Counted from the first letter of the stretch, positions 31,886 through 43,057 are shown. The stretch: DNA of 64,000 nt from Gerris lacustris (GCA_951217055.1 OX578276.1:11486580-11550579), one strand, 5' to 3'. Translations and numbers: made by a program. The notes: generated by a model not told the origin, from the letters alone.

Positions 31886-32764
31886 TAATAATATATATAG
31901 GGTGTCCCAGCTTATACGGATCAGCGAAATATCTCCGGAACCATGATAGATAGAAAGATGCGGTTTTCACGTAAAATAAAGGCTAAAAAGGCGCTTCTAG
32001 AACATATGCTCAGCATTTTCTGTGTGCAGCAAAAGCGTGTGCAGCACACAAAATTAACAAAAAGTGACTAGGAAGCCATATTTTTAAGACTGGATTTGGA
32101 TTCTACGGCTAAAACTAAGACTTTGACTAAAATGATAATAGATGTAACCAGCAGAGATATAGTGGATTAAAAAATAATTAAATTTGTAGAAAAGCGTGAT
32201 GAGGTGAGATTGATAAAGATTGGAATGACAGAATAGAGAATGCGATAAAATGAGAAATACTACGGTCAAATGGAGGATATGTATAGAAGCTAGAATACAA
32301 TATTGAGATCTGAGGAAAATGAAAATAAAAAATCATTAAATTTTACCGTAAAAACCACATATAAAGTAAGTAAATAAATTCTTAACAAGAAAGGTTTTAT
32401 ACGTGATGACATTAACGTTGGACAGTGGATGGAGCACTTTAATAGCGTTCTTAATAGGCATTAAGTTTCCTTGGCATATGCTGTGCTGTTTAATAAAAAT
32501 ATCAAGCTTCATAGAATTATTTGCAGTAGAGTATTTTTATTTTTATTTTTTGTAAAGTAACTTTACTTTAATTATATAACGGCAATAACACAGTTAATAA
32601 ATAAACATATTACAGTTCCTGGTCAACAAAAAGAAATCTTCTACAAAACAAGTTGTCTCCTATAACAGTCACATCAGATTTGGCACTTACATATTTGATA
32701 TTTTAAATAATATTTCTTTAATTTTAATTCAAAATGATTTCAGATGATTAAATTCTATAATAAA
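31886..32764. other. repeat fragments, no gene
   Basis: 31898-32070 begins GGGTGTCCCAGCTTATACGG, like a transposon end, but no partner end was found. 32390-32520 reads KKGFIRDDINVGQWMEHFNS, a short LINE-like remnant ahead of a reverse transcriptase. The remainder is AT-rich. Confidence 0.4.
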
Positions 32765-33086
32765 TATATATTTTCTTTGGGTCTTGGTTAGGGTTAAAAT
32801 AAATAAACTCCTCCTTTTCTTAAAAACAAGCAGCTATATTTCGCCCTAACTAAGGGCTTGCTTCTTCAGGCTATAACATTAAAATTCAAAACATATATTT
32901 TTGTATACATTTTTTGTTTTTTTTATAAATACAATTTTTTGTTTAAATAAATTTGGTTTAAATTTTATAGCCTGAAGAAACCCTTAGTTAGGGCTAGGGC
33001 GAAATATAACTGCTTGTTTTTAAGAAAAGGAGGAGTAAGCAAATTATTTATTTAAACCCTAAACAAGACCCAAAGAAAATATATAG
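32765..33086. repeat. foldback with hammerhead-like motif in each arm
   Basis: 32765-32880 and 32970-33086 are inverted copies (outer words TATATTTTCTTTGGGTCTTG and its complement) around an 85-base AT-rich centre. Each arm contains CTGAAGA, a short GC stem (GCCCT...AGGGC) and CGAAATATA on its outward-reading strand. The same motif is found in the palindrome at 37014-37439 and in the Penelope relic at 58684-58710, so these arms are probably Penelope terminal repeats joined in inverted orientation. Confidence 0.65.
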
Positions 33087-33152
33087 TTTTCTATACATAA
33101 ATCAATTTAAAGAGGGTTCACCATCAAGAAAAAAATTATAAAACCTTCCTGA

Positions 33153-33770
33153 TGTGTATATTATTATAATTGACAGTTTGAATATATTTATGTTTTACTG
33201 AAGTGACAGAAGATCATTGTTAAATAAATAATGTTACAATAAAACGATAATAAAGCTCGCTTTAAACTACTATCTATTAAGAGATATATCAGTGGCGATG
33301 AGTATGTATTTTGAATTTATTAAAGAAAAAAGGGAATTGGTCAAACAAAACCAAGCAGGAAGCGCAGGGAACGGAAATGAAGGGCCAACAGTAAGTCTGA
33401 CATTTGCGCCCTTCCAGGAGAACGAAACCTTTGTCAATTTTGTAAATAGAGTTGAAAATTATGTTAAGTTAAAGTCAGTAAATGCTAATCGAAAATCACT
33501 TATGTTTCTGCATTCACTGAATTTGAAATTGCATAAAAAATTATATGATTTATGTACACCGGACGACTTTAAGTTGAAAACGTATGAAGAACTAATTGAG
33601 TTCTTAAAGGATGTCCTAGATCTGAAACTAAGTGTCTGGTCGAGGAGACACAAATTCATGACACTGTCAATTATTATAATTGACAGTTACAGTTTTACTG
33701 AAGGGACAGAAGAACAATGTTAAATCATAAAACGATAATCAAGCTCGCTTCAAACTATTATCTATACCTT
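33153..33770 (+). mobile_element. mini LTR element with truncated gag
   Basis: Two short direct repeats (about 33153-33279 and 33665-33767) share TTATTATAATTGACAGTT, TTTTACTGAAG, GACAGAAGA, CAATGTTAAAT, AAAACGATAAT and AGCTCGCTT. The sequence TGGCGATGAG just after the left one resembles a gypsy primer-binding region. The 380 bases between carry only the start of gag. It looks like a retrotransposon reduced to LTRs plus packaging region, able to move only in trans. Confidence 0.65.
33298..33664 (+). CDS. truncated gypsy-type Gag N-terminus
   Basis: The frame opens at ATG 33298 (MSMYFEFIKEKRELVKQNQA). It continues through a Gag-like core (SLTFAPFQENETFVNFVNRV, YDLCTPDDFKLKTYEELIEF) as in gypsy Gag proteins of the FAPF-x-E-x-E type. 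It then runs into the right LTR and stops at 33723. The capsid C-terminus, zinc knuckle and pol are absent. Confidence 0.6.
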
Positions 33771-33815
33771 TATTTTCGATACATTTTTATTTTGTTACCC
33801 ACCCTAAGGTGTTAT

Positions 33816-34113
33816 GGCACAATTTTACTTGGTTACCCACCGTTTGTTTACATAATTATTTTGACATTTTTTTTTCAAATTAATTGACAATCTTAACTGG
33901 GAAATGTTCAAATATTCCTTAGGGACAAAGGAATATCACACTTCTGTAAATAAAAATGACAATATCCGTTAGTCTAACTATCTAGTAAGGCAAAGTTTCC
34001 TTTAATCCAATAAATTTTGAACAAAAGAATGGTTCACTTGGATTTAATAATAAATAAAAAATAAATAAATACATTTAGGTGGGTAACAAAGTAAAAGAGT
34101 GCCTTATTTTCCT
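33816..34113. mobile_element. MITE of the 51578-51863 family
   Basis: The ends are inverted: GGCACAATTTTACTTGGTTA at the left and the partner of GGCACTCTTTTACTTTGTTA at the right. The interior matches 51578-51863 in reverse complement (TATCCGTTAGTCTAACTATC, ATTTTGAACAAAAGAAT). Just left of it (33788-33805) lies another TTTTGTTACCCACCC end, a remnant of a second copy. Confidence 0.7.
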
Positions 34114-34273
34114 TAGATAGTGACACAAATTTAAAAAAAAAACCTCAATTTATCAATAACCGGAATCGTTTGTATAATGTAAAAAGTAACAGTTTAACAA
34201 AAAATTGCAAGTAAATAGGACAATGAGAAATAGGTGGGCTAAATAGTGTAGATTTGCTCACTTGCTCTATAAG

Positions 34274-34640
34274 GGTGTGTCGGAAACACTAACCAGGTCG
34301 ACCGAGAAGTAACCGGTGTGTCCGGAAACACTAACCAGGTCGACCGAGAAGTAACCGGTGTGCCCGGAAACACTAATCAGGTCGACCGAGAAGTAAGCGG
34401 TGTGTCTGGAAACACTAACAAGGTCGACCAAGAAGTAACCGGTGTGTCTGGAAACACTAACAAGGTCGACCGAGAAGTAACCGGTGTGTCCAGAAACACT
34501 AACCAGGTCGACCGAGAAGTAACCGGTGTGTCCGGAAACACTAACCAGGTCGACCGAGAAGTAACCGGTGTGTCCGGAAACACTAATCAGGTCGACCGAG
34601 AAGTAACCGGTGTGTCCGGAAACACCAACCTAAACAACCG
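34274..34640 (+). repeat. 42-bp minisatellite coding a 14-residue repeat
   Basis: Nine units of GGTGTGTCCGGAAACACTAA with CCAGGTCGACCGAGAAGTAA follow one another, and the 42-base length keeps the frame. One frame reads GVSGNTNQVDREVT again and again for about 110 residues to the stop at 34651-34653. Unit differences are few and conservative (Q to K, S to P). The first unit has a one-base deletion, so the open frame begins in the second. The reverse complement of the core word recurs once at 38527-38548. No ATG start is present, so coding is doubtful. Confidence 0.85.
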
Positions 34641-34653
34641 ACTACGTTCGTAA

Positions 34654-34859
34654 ACCTCCAGTCGATTTAGCGGTCCCTTCAACCGAATCTGAAATGCGGT
34701 GAGTCCGGTTAGTAACCGTAATGTTGCCTTCTTTGGTGGAACATGCTTCTCTGTCATCGTCACTTAAAAAGTTTAATAAAAAAATCTTTTTTTGCTAATC
34801 TTTAAAATTCATATATGAATTATTCTTCGGCTGATCCCTTATTCTTTTAAACTTTTCTC
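34654..34859. other. no gene seen
   Basis: Short AT-rich stretch between the minisatellite and a foldback. Confidence 0.5.
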
Positions 34860-35005
34860 AAACTTCTTAGTCTAAAGTCTAAAGGGATGAAGTTTAAAAA
34901 AAAACATACTATTTTTATAACAATAATAACAGCTAAGCCAATAAAAATAATAGTAATGTTTTTTTTTTTTTAACTTCATCCCTAAAGACTAAGTAGAAAA
35001 ATTCT
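34860..35005. repeat. small foldback MITE
   Basis: 34864-34918 (CTTAGTCTAAAG, GGGATGAAGTTTAAAAAAAA, ACATACTATTTTTAT) is repeated in reverse complement at 34942-34996 around a 23-base centre. No target duplication was identified. Confidence 0.75.
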
Positions 35006-36669
35006 TTAGTAGTTAAAATTCTTTTTTAATATTTAGTTTTTGTGAAACATGGACATTTATCGGCACTCTCGTGTCTGAATCAGGAGGCGCGGACCCCTGA
35101 TAGGACTTAATCTGTTTATTATGCCCACACAACAGGTAAAATAAATATAAACCTGAAATCATTTTAGCAAAACATAAAACATATTCAAATTGGTTTTATT
35201 GTTTTAATTTATAAAATACCGTTGTTTGGTCTCATAGTTAATAAGCACAAAATTAGTCTGTCTCAATTATAATTTTCAAATTTTTCTGTGTCTTCTTATT
35301 ATTTTATTTTTAAATTTAGGTAGCATATTAATTTATTTTGTATTATATGTATAAATTTCACAAAAATTAGCATAATACTAAAATTTAAGTGAAAGTAGCA
35401 CGGGTCCCCTGTCAGGACAATATGGGCACAGAATTAAAGTATAATCACGTAAGATGTGAAACAGTGACTGATTCTCTAGATAAAAGCAAGAAATGTAGCT
35501 AGAAAAATCTCTAGCTTCCAATCGCACCCACATCTATCTCAATTTCACAGTTATATCTCAAATTTAGGCCTAAATAAAGTAAAGTAGTAGTTGCATGGGG
35601 CCATTCCTTGAAAGTTTAATTTGTATATTGCTTATTTCTATTTTATTTGCTTCTTGATAATGGGAAACATTTACAACAATGATCATTGTGGCATCTAGAA
35701 GAGCCTTCAACAACACTGTAAAAAGGCTTTCCTCTTGAATATGCACCTGCATATATTAGTACTAGTTAGTTGTCTAGAACTAAGACTATGAGGTGAACAA
35801 CTATCTTTGTTTAAGTCAAAACTCATTGAAATAATGTTTTAATATAATATATATTATAAAGGTTCATTACATAACAACAAGACAACAATTAAACTATATG
35901 TCAAAATGTGACATCAAAACATAAAAAAACTGAGTTGTCATAGAAACATAATATAAAATAAATTAAATGACAACACTGATATAAACAATCTTTCCACACA
36001 AACCTCATATTATGGCAAATGTGAAGGTGAAACAAGAAATTGTATTGGTGTTTGAAGAATATTAAAATTCCAGTTTCAGGAAATGGCAAGGCAAACCGCC
36101 AAGAAGAAGAAGCTGATAAGTATCTAAGTTAAAAGTGTTGGGTCAGGAGAAAGTGCCAACATCACTTGGCAGGACAGAAAGTTGATTTCACAACTTTCTT
36201 GGACCACAGACTTGGCGGGGTGTTTTTTTTTTACGACACAAGTAGTTTTTGGTCAGATTTATATTTAAGAGATTATATCTATTTGTCAAACTGTTCATTT
36301 GCACATTTTATACATTTGAGAGATTATAAATGTATCACTTATACTCAGAATTGTTGATATTATCAATGTGAACAGTGCAGTGCAAGGTTTCAGGAGGCAG
36401 ATGCTGCTAAAAGTTGTGTAATCTGAGTATTTAGTTGAAATAAAAAGGAAAGGGATGAAAGCTATATACAGATTTAACCTAACGGGGTGCTGCAATAGTT
36501 TATTCACTTAAGTAATTGTCAAAGCTTCACTTCTATCCTTCTATCTCATACCAAACAAAAACTAATTTGTATTTGTAACCTCTCTTTGTTTATAACCTTT
36601 TTGGTAAACTGCTCCCATTCGGAAACAAAATTTTTCAAGCTGCCATGACACTAACCCCAACAAACCACC
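35006..36669. other. no gene seen
   Basis: A long AT-rich stretch. GGACCCCTGATAGGAC (35091) and GGTCCCCTGTCAGGAC (35402) are two related words about 310 bases apart, perhaps ends of an element. 36350-36425 reads YQCEQCSARFQEADAAKSC, a lone finger-like stretch I cannot assign. Confidence 0.4.
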
Positions 36670-37013
36670 GCACAGTGGGGCAGAAATACTAAAAATCTGG
36701 CATTAAATAGAAAAATCAAATTTAAATGAGGGCTTTACACTGTTGCTTAGAGTAATTATGATACCTTGGAGGAGTCGATTTTTCATTTTAAAGATATTTA
36801 ATACCATTTGTATCTAATGATTTTTGAACTTAATTCTATATTATTGGTGTTAGTCTAAACACATGTTATATAAGTAATATCATGCTGCTGCAATATTTGA
36901 GAGGAGCTTTTTGAATTGAAAATATATTTTTTCATCTTGTTTCATTATGTCTTCAGAGCCCACGAGTAAGTAGTAACATCATAATTTCATAGATTTTAAT
37001 TAATATATAATGA

Positions 37014-37439
37014 ATGATATTCTTTTCTTTGAGTCTTCAGGGATGAAAAAGGTTGAAAAATAAAAATAAAAATATTTTCATTTACATAAACTTGGCTATA
37101 TTTCGCCCATACCTGGGCATCTTCAGGCCTTGAATATGATTAAAACAATTTTTTTTTTTTTACATTTTTGTTTGGAGAAAGAACAAACTACTAGTTGAGT
37201 AACCTTTCACATTAGTAGTTAAAGAGTTACTCTTTAACTACTAATGTGAAAGGTTACTCAACTAGTAGTTTGTTCTTTCTCCAAACAAAAATGTAAAAAA
37301 AAAAAATTGTTTTAATCATATTCAAGGCCTGAAGATGCCCAGGTATGGGCGAAATATAGCCAAGTTTATGTAAATGAAAATATTTTTATTTTTATTTTTC
37401 AACTTTTTCATCCCTGAAGACTCAAAGAAAAGAATATCA
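37014..37439. repeat. 426-bp near-perfect palindrome
   Basis: The sequence reads the same on both strands from TGATATTCTTTTCTTTGAG to its complement. The centre is at about 37226 (TTAAAGAGTTACTCTTTAA), with almost no spacer and one visible indel. Each arm carries the motif CTGAAGATGCCCAGGTATGG with GCGAAATATA (37329-37358 plus; 37097-37126 minus). It is probably two Penelope terminal segments in inverted orientation. Confidence 0.9.
37329..37370 (+). ncRNA. hammerhead-like motif
   Basis: CTGAAGA is followed by a stem GCCC-AGGTAT-GGGC, then GAAA, and a possible stem III (ATATA paired with TATGT) leading to GTA. This resembles the core CUGANGA, stem II, GAAA, stem III, NUH of hammerhead ribozymes known in Penelope-like elements. 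An extra T separates CTGAAGA from the stem and no good stem I is visible, so activity is doubtful. The mirror copy lies at 37097-37126 on the minus strand. Confidence 0.35.
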
Positions 37440-37830
37440 AATACAATAATAAGGGATCAACCAAAGAAAATTGACAATATAATGAATGAGCTTAGGCCAA
37501 TCTTTGCAATGAAAAACAAATTAGTTGAGTAATATATCTATAATTTGTCATAGGTTAAAAGTTAACTTCCACACCAACATATTGGCATTTACCTTTAGCT
37601 CGTTGCTTGTACTTTACTGGCATATTCTTTATTCTTGCACGAATTTGCACATTTTGATTAAAATTTAAGGCTAAAGATGACTGTATTAGTCAATAAATAT
37701 AGTCAGACTCATTTCTTTTTCTAAGTTCAAATGACTTATGCAAGTAACAGATAGAGTTGTATAGACTTATGAGAGGGTTCGAATACAGAAGTGTTGATGA
37801 CCAAATTAACTTTTTAAAAAGATACCTTAA

Positions 37831-38067
37831 AAATATCGGGAAAATTATTTACAAAAATGTTCCCGTGAAAAATGTAATGAGGATGTTTTTAATTTAATGT
37901 TGATTTATTCTGATCCTTTGATTACAAATTACAGGAAACTACAGAAAAAAGAATTTAAAAAATTTTCCAGTGAAGTCTTAGATTTAACCATTTCTCCAGA
38001 TGACATTTCAAATCCTTATATAAATCAGGCTAGTCATGATGATTGTTCATTGTCTTTAACAGAATAA
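37831..38067 (+). CDS. unidentified ORF end in the 14-bp-TIR element
   Basis: A 78-codon open frame without ATG at its start reads KCSREKCNEDVFNLMLIYSD, then a Lys-rich stretch, and ends DDCSLSLTE at TAA 38065-38067. Its non-random composition and its place just inside a TIR element suggest the C-terminus of a transposase. I do not recognise it. Confidence 0.35.
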   Translation, partial: KYRENYLQKCSREKCNEDVFNLMLIYSDPLITNYRKLQKKEFKKFSSEVLDLTISPDDISNPYINQASHDDCSLSLTE

Positions 38068-38524
38068 TAAAACATTTCTTTACTAAAAAAAACCATTGTT
38101 TTTGTTGGTATATAGTATTAATAATAAATTTGTGTGTTTATTCTTGTAGTTATTTTCTCGTATAAAAACCTTTTTAATGATGAATTATAGCTAAATTTTC
38201 TTTTGGGCCAGTCAGTACGCCTATACGACCTAAATGAAGGTGAAACTAAACATCAATAAGGGTTATTTTGATTAAAATATTAAACACAATCTAACAATTC
38301 TGATAATATAGAATAGTGATGATGATCACAATAGAACACAACTAACTAATTATAGTCATTTGGGTTCTATTGCTAAATATACATAACACAGAGGCAGCCA
38401 ATACATAGCAACAGACTTACTTTGACTACAAGATAGATTAATAATGTTAAATAACCACCAAATATTGTTAAAATAAATAAATGCCAAATATGTAACCCTC
38501 CTGCCCCACTGTGCGCCGGTCGAC

Positions 38525-39449
38525 CGGTTAGTGTTTCCGAACTCAACCTAAGTTAAGAACAAAAGGACGTCTACGAATATTTTAAATATAATAAGATTAC
38601 TTCATTCGTGAAAGCTAGGGGGTAGACAAAAGACGACTAAAAAATCTATTTATTCTTCGAGTTTAAAGTAGGACTCAAAGATATGTCTGATTTGTTTAGT
38701 CCTTTACTACTTAGTTATGTAGAATGTTAACGATATCATGGACCATGTAGGAGATAAGAGAGGCGCATAAAACAATGACCGAAGATCACAAAGTTAAAGA
38801 ATTACATTGGCATATGGAACTTACAAGTCAATATGGCGATTAACAAGTCTATTCACATGTAATGTAGATAGTTTAGAGAACAAACACAAACAAGACCCTA
38901 GTACAAAACATATTAGGAAACAAATAACATTAATACCACATTTGTAATTGTAATTTATTACCTCACAGAGTTCAACATGATGCCTGCTTCAAAACTCCCT
39001 CAACAATTCTTAAAATATTTTCTGAACTTTTTAAACATACACTGCACTGCACACCAAACATAATCAGAATCAGAGATGGAATTAAATAAAAATGAAACAT
39101 TTGTTAAGAAAAAAGAAGGCGGACAGGGTTGCCAACTCCTTGCAATGGGATCATTCCAGCCTCGTACGCCGAACGCTCAACTCCCTTTCTTTTTATTCCC
39201 TTCAGATAAAAATAATTCGATTTTTTAGAATCAACAAACAATAAAAAATTAAGCGTTTACTGTGTTTATTGATTAAATTATTTATATTTCTTTTATTGTC
39301 TATTATGATTTTTTAAATATTATTGAAATTGAACTAAATTACTTAGTTATCATAAGTTTTCAATCACACATCAGTAAACATCGATTTGAAAGTGGCTTAT
39401 TCCTAGTATCGATATATTTCAGTTGGGCTTGTTATATTAAGTAAGCTGT
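38525..39449. other. no gene seen
   Basis: GGTCGACCGGTTAGTGTTTC at about 38528 echoes the minisatellite unit at 34274 in reverse. The rest is AT-rich, apart from a short GC-richer stretch at 39118-39190. Confidence 0.4.
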
Positions 39450-40170
39450 TAAAAAGACGAAGACAAAGAGATGATTATATTTTTACTTTCACATATAAAG
39501 AGAAAATATTGTAATGGCGCGAAAATTGGTTTTTAAGATTATGATGGATTTACACGTTTTAAGGTCCCCTGAGTCTAAAAAAGTGGTTTTTAACAAATTT
39601 CTGTCAGTCTGTCGTGTGTGCAGACGCCTGGAGCCTACACTACTGGGCCGATTTTGACGAAATTTGGCATACATGTTCGGAAAAATCATACCCCGAGGCG
39701 AAATCGATAAATGAATTTAAGCTTCAAATTTGGGGGGCGCTACCCCCCAAAAACTCTGAAAAAAACTTGAAAAAAAAATATTTCTTGAAATCGGTTCCGA
39801 CGATTTTGATTAAAAAATTCTAAAATGTAGTCCATTTAAGTACGAATCTAACGATACAAGCCGTTTTCCCGGAAAAAATCTAGTTCCTGAGAAAATAGCT
39901 TTAAACGCGGACTGAGAGAGCCCGGGTTCGATTCCCCGCCCAGGAGTTATTTATGATACATTTTGATGAAATTTTCAATAATAATTAAATGTACATACGA
40001 AAACTAATAAATGGAAAACACTGGGCTAAATAATCATGAACTCGTACAAGAGAAAGTTTGTCTGATTGTCTCGGGCCGATTTTTATACTTAGTAGAGATG
40101 ATTTCCTTTTGTCTAATTTTATATATATATAGATAAAATTACTCTGCTAAGTACGTATGCGTTGCTAACT
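39450..40170. repeat. dispersed repeat with tRNA-like word
   Basis: GAAATTTGGCATACATGTTC and nearby words belong to a type that recurs loosely at 48170-48230 (TTGAAATTTGGCATGTATGT). At 39918-39942, GAGCCCGGGTTCGATTCCCC with GCCC matches a tRNA T-arm and internal B box (GGTTCGATTCC); no A box or acceptor partner was found. 40133-40170 shares TGCTAAGTACGTATGCGTTG with 42069-42091. Confidence 0.45.
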
Positions 40171-40496
40171 TCTTATACATGGAGGAGTTGAAAAGAGACA
40201 AAATTAAAAGTAACTAACTGTTTGTACCTAGCGGAGTTAAAACTAAAAGAAAAGCATTATTTGTATTATTAAAGAAAGCGTCTTACAATAAATATTAAAT
40301 ATGTATACAGTACATATCGAATATGGAGAAAAAAAGTTAATTATGATGAGTTCATAGTTAAAGAGTATGTTTGTAGTTGGTTTTCTATCTACCCGACCTA
40401 CTAATTTAAAATATTATAAAACATATCTCTTTCTCTACTCAAAAACCTCTGCTTGTATTTATTAGGTTGGAATTTTACAAGCCTGTTTCAATTGTA

Positions 40497-40925
40497 CTTT
40501 AGACGATGTGTAAGAAGTTTTATTAAAATCGTTACGTTTGAACGTAAGATATCGGTAAAAGCGTTGTTTTCTTTATTTCAAATTATCTTTATCACTTCAT
40601 GGCAGTGTCAGTGTTCGAATTACTAAAAAAAAAAAACTATTTATAAAAGTTGTTTGTCTCATTAAATAGATGAAGTTAGAATTTTTTCCCGTCCTAAAAT
40701 TCCAATTTTAAATTTAAAGCTTACGTTTACGCGAGCGTTGCGCGTGAACGCTTGGGCGGATAACGTTGTCCAACGAACTCAGCCAGGGAATTGGTAAAAT
40801 GAACATGTGTACCAAATTTCAACTAATTTGGTCATCTTTTACTCTTTGGTCATCTTTGACGATAACTTGCATCGGTAGTTTTCGTGACGCTTGGTTTAGT
40901 GACGGTGATTTTGTGCACATGCCAA
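40497..40925 (-). repeat. dispersed repeat, second copy
   Basis: It is highly similar to 42543-42930 in the same orientation (AAAATCGTTACGTTTGAACG, TACGTTTACGCGAGCGTTGC, GGCGGATAACGTTGTCCAAC). It is related in reverse to 3930-4100 and 49580-49870. No coding is seen. Confidence 0.75.
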
Positions 40926-41070
40926 ATCCCCATACATCGGACGAGTAAGTAATAATTGCTTGCGTAACAGCTTGAAATATACTTAGTTTAGCCTGTTCAC
41001 ATCCAATATCTAGACCCAGATAAAAGTTTGCTTTGAAAGGCTTTAATATCTAGACTCGACTACCAATAAT

Positions 41071-41325
41071 AATTTGAAGCTAAACTGGTTCACTCAGCTA
41101 AAAGCTATTATAAACAATATCGATGGTTTGGATTTTGATAGTATGTTGACTAGAGCCATAGACAAACCATTGATAAACGATATCATAGAGAAATATGAAA
41201 TGATACTACAAGAGGAAAATCTGAAAAGAATTATCGAGTCTTTTTACAGCCTTTTTACAAATCGATTAACTGCTCTAACAGTAACTACCTACATTCGAAC
41301 CTACCTTTTAATTTTCAGAAAGTCG
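41071..41325 (+). pseudogene. LINE-like C-terminal fragment
   Basis: The frame gives LKLNWFTQLKAIINNIDGLD, then a helix-rich stretch (INDIIEKYEMILQEENLKRI) and SFYSLFTNRLTAL, and ends at a stop near 41326. The WF-QLK start and Leu/Lys-rich helices recall the tail of some insect LINE ORF2 proteins. The call is weak. 41330-41557 has no gene. Confidence 0.35.
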
Positions 41326-41557
41326 TAGCACAAGTTCGTACCTCAGGGTTTAACTCTGTTATATGTTTACTTAAAAGAACTAATTAACATAAGAAAACAT
41401 AATCTTTGTTTTAAATCATATCAATTAATACAACATAACATTATTACAATATATGCATTATCATGGTGTAACCTTGTCCTTTCATTCCTTCAACACGTTA
41501 CATATATATTTCTTAATAAAGATTTACTAATCAAACTAAAAATATATATCAGGGCCC

Positions 41558-42030
41558 ACCTGTAAATTTTGCGCTCCTAACTAAGTTTTCCATCTATCCT
41601 TACCTGGTAATGGTGAGTTCCTTCTCTCTTTACTATTACTCCAAACCCCTACTTATCTTTTCCCCTGTAACTTCTCTCCTGAACCCTGTTACCTACTTGA
41701 AATTCCTTTCCTGGTTTCTCCACCCTTTCCTTATTTCTAACATCTGATGACACTAACAGGTCTCTAGAACTGTGTGAATCTCTCGACCAAACATTAAGTG
41801 GTAGGCTGATGCCCCGGTGGCATTGGGTGCGTTCCTAAGCTGGCCTAAGAGTCTACTTAGTTTTTCACGTATCACCTGGTTCCGACTCCATCGTTTGTAG
41901 ACCTTGCTTAACTGTCTGAACAAACCTCTCTGCCTGTCCGTTAGTGGCTGGGTGGAAAGGTGCCGTTAGCTTATGGGTTACTCCGTGCGTCTTTAAAAAA
42001 AATACGTGTGGTGTCGCGGGACACCCGGTA
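41558..42030 (-). pseudogene. gypsy no. 1 integrase, C-terminal part
   Basis: The minus strand reads FFLKTHGVTHKLTAPFHPAT with NGQAERFVQTVKQGL, where the catalytic Glu is in QAERF. Then come NVWSRDSHSSRDL-like remains of the loop and VGNRVQ...GFGVIVKREGTHHY near 41600. It belongs to the Ty3/gypsy integrase at 43056-43557, from which it is separated by an insertion. Stops are present. Confidence 0.8.
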
Positions 42031-43010
42031 GGAACGAAGTTCCTTACATTTTTCTTTAAATATAAAATCACACTGCTAAGTACGTATACGTTGCTAACTA
42101 TTATTTTCCAATAAATATTTTTGACTCAATTAGAAAATTATTATTAGTAAAATTATTACATAAAACTTATTACAAAAATCCCTTGATCCGCTTATGAGCA
42201 ATATTATTTTATTACATCAATTTATTCTTATATATTTACAATTTTACTGGTTAATAATTTAACACAGTCGACACTGTCAATTTCTGACGATCCTCTTGGT
42301 GCACTTTCCATTTTAAATAATATACGAATACTTTTCTCAATGATAGAAATAATGATTGAAAAAAAGCGTTGTTTTGTGGATAAATTGCGAATTTGACAGA
42401 AAGAAGGAGTAAGAGAGAGAGAGAGAGTATAGTGAGAGAGAGATGGAAAGATAAAAGAGTTGGGATTGCGCACGAAGGATAACAAACGAAGTAAAGTAGA
42501 GGGGGAATCACTCTACATTCTTAATATTCAACCTATAGTAACTAAGTTTTATTAAAATCGTTACGTTTGAACGTAAGATATCGGTAAAAGCGTTGTTTTC
42601 TTTATTTCAAATTATCTTTATCACTTTATAGCAGAGTCGGTGTTCGTTTTACTAAACAAAATTATTTATAAAAATTGTTTGTCTCATTAAATAGATAAAG
42701 TTAGAATTTTTTCCCGTCCTAAAATTCCAATTTTAAATTTGAAGCTTACGTTTACGCGAGCGTTGCGCGTGAACGCTTGGGCGGATAACGTTGTCCAACG
42801 AACCTGTCCTGGGCATTGGTAAAATGAACATGTGTACCAAATTTCAACTAAGTCGGTCAAACTTTTACAAAAGTTATCGTCATCCGTAGATTTCGTGACG
42901 CTTTCAGCGTGACGGTGATTTTGTGATGGTTGTTTTGTGACTGTGATTTTGGTAGTTTTTTTTTCGGATTCACTCCCGTGCTCCAGAACGTGCCATAAGG
43001 AACTTCGTTC

Positions 43011-43055
<45 letters not shown>
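42031..43055. mobile_element. TIR element inside gypsy no. 1, next to an A44 run
   Basis: GGAACGAAGTTCCTTA at 42031-42046 is inverted at 42996-43011 (TAAGGAACTTCGTTCC). The run of 44 A at 43012-43055 follows. The element holds a copy of the dispersed repeat (42543-42930) and a GA-rich microsatellite at 42413-42445. It splits the integrase frame between HFE and FLKTHG. The TIR is itself nearly palindromic. Confidence 0.65.
42543..42930 (-). repeat. dispersed repeat, third copy
   Basis: It is near-identical to 40497-40925 for most of its length; see that entry for shared words. It lies inside the TIR element 42031-43055. Confidence 0.75.

Positions 43056-43057
<2 letters not shown>

Larger units (their letters stand above)
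36670..38524. mobile_element. 1.86 kb element with 14-bp terminal inverted repeats
   Basis: GCACAGTGGGGCAG at 36670-36683 is exactly inverted at 38511-38524 (CTGCCCCACTGTGC). Such short perfect TIRs fit hAT or P-type DNA transposons, but no 8-bp duplication is visible. The element contains the palindrome at 37014-37439, which may be a later insertion, and an ORF end at 37831-38067. Confidence 0.5.

Noticed and set aside
39918..39942. tRNA gene
   Set aside because: Only the T-arm-like B box is present. No D-arm, anticodon arm or acceptor pairing could be found around it.
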